Source: Chloroflexota bacterium
GTDB taxonomy: Bacteria; Chloroflexota; Dehalococcoidia; UBA2247; RBG-13-53-26
Assembly: GCA_017885485.1 (NCBI GenBank)
Contig: JAFNFZ010000110.1
Span: 1-8,517, forward strand
Direction of reading: 5' to 3'
Length of the DNA stretch: 8,517 nucleotides
Shown here: positions 6,472-8,517 of the stretch, in pieces
Numbering within the stretch: position 1 is the first letter of the stretch
Layout of the letters: each line of letters opens with the position of its first letter
The notes under the pieces: model-generated
What the model saw: the letters and a program-made list of their open reading frames with translations, nothing else
Database searches by the model: none
Told to the model about the DNA's origin: nothing
Translations under genes and position numbers: made by a program

Positions 6472-7626
6472 TCATACAGTCAGTAAGTCAAACAGGCCCT
6501 CAAGGGGATCCAGCCTTCGCTTGATGGTAACATAGGTTTCCTCGCCGCGTAGGAGACGGCAGCAGGCTCTCCACAGGCGGTCATTCCTCTCCACAAGGGT
6601 GAAGCACAGCCTGGGGAACCAGGTGAACAGGCGGGCAAAAGCCCGGGCCGCTCTGAGTTCAGGCATTAACTCTCGGTCAACGGCGTCCTGGTAGTCTCGC
6701 AGGTCGAGGATGTTGGCTCGCAGGCATTGATCGATGATCGGGGCTGCGATTTGAGCGCTCTTGATAGCATTGTGGATGCCCTCACCGGTCAGCGGGTCCA
6801 CCAGCCCGGCCGCATCACCCAAGAGCAGGCATCGCTTCGATTGAATTGCCATGCCCTTCCTGCGTACGGGCAGATAGTGACTCCTCATTCTGGACACGGA
6901 ACCGCTTCCCAGGTCATATGATTTCAGCACTGCACGGTACCCGGATCTGAGCCTTCTCACCTGACGGAGCGGACCTCCCGCACCCACTGATAGATGATCC
7001 TTCTTGGGGAAGACCCAGCCATAACCGCCGCGGATGTGTCCCAGGTCCAGGCCCATCAGGGAGTCCCATTGTACCAATTTTTCGCCTGCAACTGAAGTCT
7101 CGGCTTCCAGGCCCATGCCAAGGTAGGTTTTCTGCATTAGCCCGGCATGGCCGGCCACCGTGCTTCTGGCCCCGTCTGCGCCAACCAGAATCTGAGCTTG
7201 GAGTGCGTTCTTTGTTGTCATGACCCTGACTGCATCGGCCGTTGTCTCGATACGGCAGACGGCTTCATTGTCAATCACCGTGGCGCCTGCCTCCTGAGAT
7301 CTCCGGACCAGAAGATGGTCGAACTCATCGCGCATGACTGTGTAGATCAGGGGCTGGTCATACCATTTGGTGAAAGCCTTGTTCTTCCTGTAGGTTACCC
7401 TGGCCCCATGTACAACACTTCGTGTTACTGCACTGATGTCGAGACCAAGCATATTGGCTGCTTTGACGGTGATACCTCCGGCACATGGTTTGTACCGGGG
7501 CAGCCTCTCCTTCTCCAGAATAAGGACACTTATGCCCATTCGGGCTAGTTCGTAGCCCAGGGTAGACCCGGCAGGTCCTGCTCCGGCGATGATCACATCG
7601 TAGGAGCGCTTTGTGGGATATTCCAT
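6472..7626 (-). CDS. Geranylgeranyl reductase family FAD-dependent oxidoreductase
   Basis: This 384-residue flavoprotein begins with an FAD-binding Rossmann motif, VIIAGAGPAGSTLGYELA (GAGPAG at 15-20). It has LILEKERLPRYKPCAGG, whose PCAGG at 47-51 is characteristic of the geranylgeranyl reductase family, then LVGADGARSTVAG at 147-159, GGYGWVFPKKDHLSVGAGG at 200-218 and the second FAD motif LLLGDAAGLVDPLTGEGI at 267-284. Relatives (ChlP/BchP and archaeal lipid GGRs, TIGR02032) saturate isoprenoid chains with reduced flavin; the substrate here cannot be read from sequence and could be a quinone side chain, a polyprenol or a lipid. No chlorophyll or other isoprenoid gene is nearby. The ATG at 7626 has AGG only 2 bases away, a poor ribosome-binding site, but no better start exists. 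It lies 64 bases after sua5 and 15 before purE. Confidence 0.88.
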   Translation of the reverse strand: MEYPTKRSYDVIIAGAGPAGSTLGYELARMGISVLILEKERLPRYKPCAGGITVKAANMLGLDISAVTRSVVHGARVTYRKNKAFTKWYDQPLIYTVMRDEFDHLLVRRSQEAGATVIDNEAVCRIETTADAVRVMTTKNALQAQILVGADGARSTVAGHAGLMQKTYLGMGLEAETSVAGEKLVQWDSLMGLDLGHIRGGYGWVFPKKDHLSVGAGGPLRQVRRLRSGYRAVLKSYDLGSGSVSRMRSHYLPVRRKGMAIQSKRCLLLGDAAGLVDPLTGEGIHNAIKSAQIAAPIIDQCLRANILDLRDYQDAVDRELMPELRAARAFARLFTWFPRLCFTLVERNDRLWRACCRLLRGEETYVTIKRRLDPLEGLFDLLTV

Positions 7627-7690
7627 TTCCTGTTGACTAACCCCGGGGAATCTTGTCCCGAAGCCGAGTCCTCGCGGAGAAGCGGGGCAT

Positions 7691-8397
7691 TCAGCGGGAA
7701 GCCGCCCTTCTCAGTCGGTCCATTATGGCAACGCCCATCTCCTTCTCCTCCACTTTCTCTATGATCATCTCGTCAATACCCAGTTCATCCAGTTCGCGCA
7801 TTACGGCAAACATCTGCCTGGCGTATGCTTCGAGGTCCTGGGGCATCGACCTTACAATGACCTTGGTACTGCTTCGCAGAGTGTGGGGATGGCGGGTGAG
7901 CAGGCCCACTCTGCGTCCCTTCCTGGTGTAGAGCGCTGCAAGGCGGTCTATCGTTTCCTGGTCCGCTTTCTCTACCAGGGTGACCCTTGCCCGAGGGCTA
8001 TAGTGGCGATAGCGGGTGCCCGGAGACTTTTCAAGGAGGCTTGTCTCCGTGCCAACGACCACCTCACCAATGAGCGGCTTCAAATCCTCCTGTGTTACCG
8101 CCCCTGGGCGCAATATGACAGGAGGGTGATGGGTTAGATCCAGGACGGTGGATTCGACGCCCACCTCAACGGGACCACCGTCGAGGATGATGTCGATTTT
8201 GCCCTTCAGGTCCTGCAGGACATGCCTGCCCGTGGTCGGGCTGGGACGGCCTGAGAGGTTGGCGCTGGGGGCAGCGATGGGGTGACCCAAAGCTCGGACG
8301 AGGGCAATGGCGATGGCGTTTCTCGGCATTCTGACGGCCACGGTTCCCTGCCCACCGGTCACCGCATCAGGCACCTGCCCGGACTTCTTGAAGATCA
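7691..8397 (-). CDS. L-threonylcarbamoyladenylate synthase, Sua5/YrdC/YwlC family (5' part displaced by inverted junction)
   Basis: This is the intact C-terminal part, about 235 residues, of a Sua5-type enzyme that makes threonylcarbamoyl-AMP for tRNA t6A37. The YrdC-domain remnant contains IFKKSGQVPDAVTGG, GTVAVRMPR, HPIAAPSANLSGRPSPTT, GGPVEVGVESTVLDLT and ILRPGAVTQEDL. A linker with SPGTRYRHYSPRARV leads to the Sua5 C-terminal domain, ending in EMGVAIMDRLRRAASR. The N-terminal third, including the expected PTDTVYGLG-like nucleotide-binding region, is absent. The frame stays open to a TTG at 8497, but residues added beyond 8397 are the antisense of the gene itself and resemble nothing in the family. 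The missing upstream residues instead lie on the plus strand at 8400-8517. I therefore end the supported part at 8397. It is the first visible gene of the sua5-flavoprotein-purE-purB-mutM run. I withhold a symbol because sua5, ywlC and tsaC are used variously. Confidence 0.88.
8368..8397. repeat. Left arm of a perfect 30-base inverted repeat inside sua5
   Basis: This arm begins CAGGCACCTGCCC and ends GAAGATCA. It is the exact reverse complement of 8488-8517. On the minus strand it encodes IFKKSGQVP in frame with the rest of Sua5. Similarity stops at once beyond 8397, and on the other side it is cut off by the window end, so the full repeat may be longer. Confidence 0.97.
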
Positions 8398-8399
8398 CT

Positions 8400-8517
8400 G
8401 CGCTTGGAGATTTGCAGCCCTTGACCGATGATGTCTCCCCTGAGGCAAAGCTTCTGATGAGGCAATTCTGGCCCGGTCCCTTGACGCTGATCTTCAAGAA
8501 GTCCGGGCAGGTGCCTG
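8400..8517 (+). other. Inverted Sua5 fragment encoding the residues just upstream of the minus-strand part
   Basis: Read on the plus strand, this stretch encodes ALGDLQPLTDD, then VSPEAKLLMRQFWPGPLTL, then IFKKSGQVP. The RQFWPGPLTL part is the conserved Sua5/YrdC segment that normally precedes the region encoded at 8367 and leftward. If the arm at 8488-8517 is laid on its complement at 8368-8397, the two pieces fuse in frame into a normal Sua5 sequence continuing into DAVTGGQG. It has no start or stop of its own, so it is a displaced piece of the same gene, not a separate gene. Whether the displacement is an assembly artefact or a real rearrangement cannot be decided here. Confidence 0.85.
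8488..8517. repeat. Right arm of the perfect 30-base inverted repeat, at the window end
   Basis: This is the exact reverse complement of 8368-8397, separated from it by 90 bases. It ends at the last base of the window, which is what a contig ending on a k-mer-sized overlap in a fold-back graph would look like. On the plus strand it continues the Sua5 frame from FWPGPLTL into IFKKSGQVP. Confidence 0.97.

Noticed and set aside
7627..7690. CCCCGGGG and nearby inverted bases between sua5 and the flavoprotein gene as a terminator or operator.
   Set aside because: It is an isolated 8-base palindrome with no stable extended stem and no T tract.
8368..8517. A phase-variable invertible switch flanked by 30-base inverted repeats in sua5.
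   Set aside because: Both arms are derived from sua5 coding sequence, no recombinase gene is near, and flipping the segment would still leave an antisense arm in place of the native 5' part of the gene.
1..8517. A novel defence, mobile or secondary-metabolite system.
   Set aside because: Every stretch longer than about 170 bases is accounted for by recognised housekeeping families; no transposase, integrase, toxin-antitoxin pair, CRISPR repeat or tRNA was seen.

Overview
The window is ordinary bacterial core-genome DNA, densely packed and fairly GC-rich, with nearly all genes on the minus strand. The proteins, and the combination of rny-ymdB, proB, a lone Smr protein, mutM, purB, purE, a geranylgeranyl-reductase-family flavoprotein and Sua5, suggest a Chloroflexota (Dehalococcoidia-like) bacterium. 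That placement is an inference from family resemblance and remembered gene content, with moderate confidence at best. There is no rRNA, tRNA, CRISPR, transposon or phage gene.

Layout from left to right. Positions 1-569 hold most of a YmdB-type phosphodiesterase gene that starts at TTG and runs off the left edge. It lies just downstream of rny (ribonuclease Y, 587-2125), and both are read leftward from a good sigma70-type promoter at 2180-2208. proB (glutamate 5-kinase with a PUA domain, 2293-3456) is also minus-strand. It shares a compact divergent promoter with the only plus-strand gene, a small stand-alone Smr-domain protein (3506-3766). The Smr gene runs convergently into mutM with 9 bases between stop codons. 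From 3776 to the right edge is one closely spaced minus-strand run, read sua5 > geranylgeranyl-reductase-like > purE > purB > mutM. It combines tRNA t6A synthesis, a lipid or isoprenoid reductase, two purine steps and 8-oxoguanine repair.

The most notable observation is at the right end. The sua5 reading frame is intact only up to about 8397. The last 120 bases are an inverted copy: 8368-8397 and 8488-8517 are a perfect 30-base inverted repeat, and the 90 bases between them encode, on the plus strand, the Sua5 residues that should come directly before the minus-strand part. The two pieces join in frame across the repeat arm. This looks like a fold-back (inverted-chimera) junction, most likely from amplification or assembly, and the open frame that reads through it to 8497 has a false N-terminus. 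I found no convincing undescribed biological system in the window.
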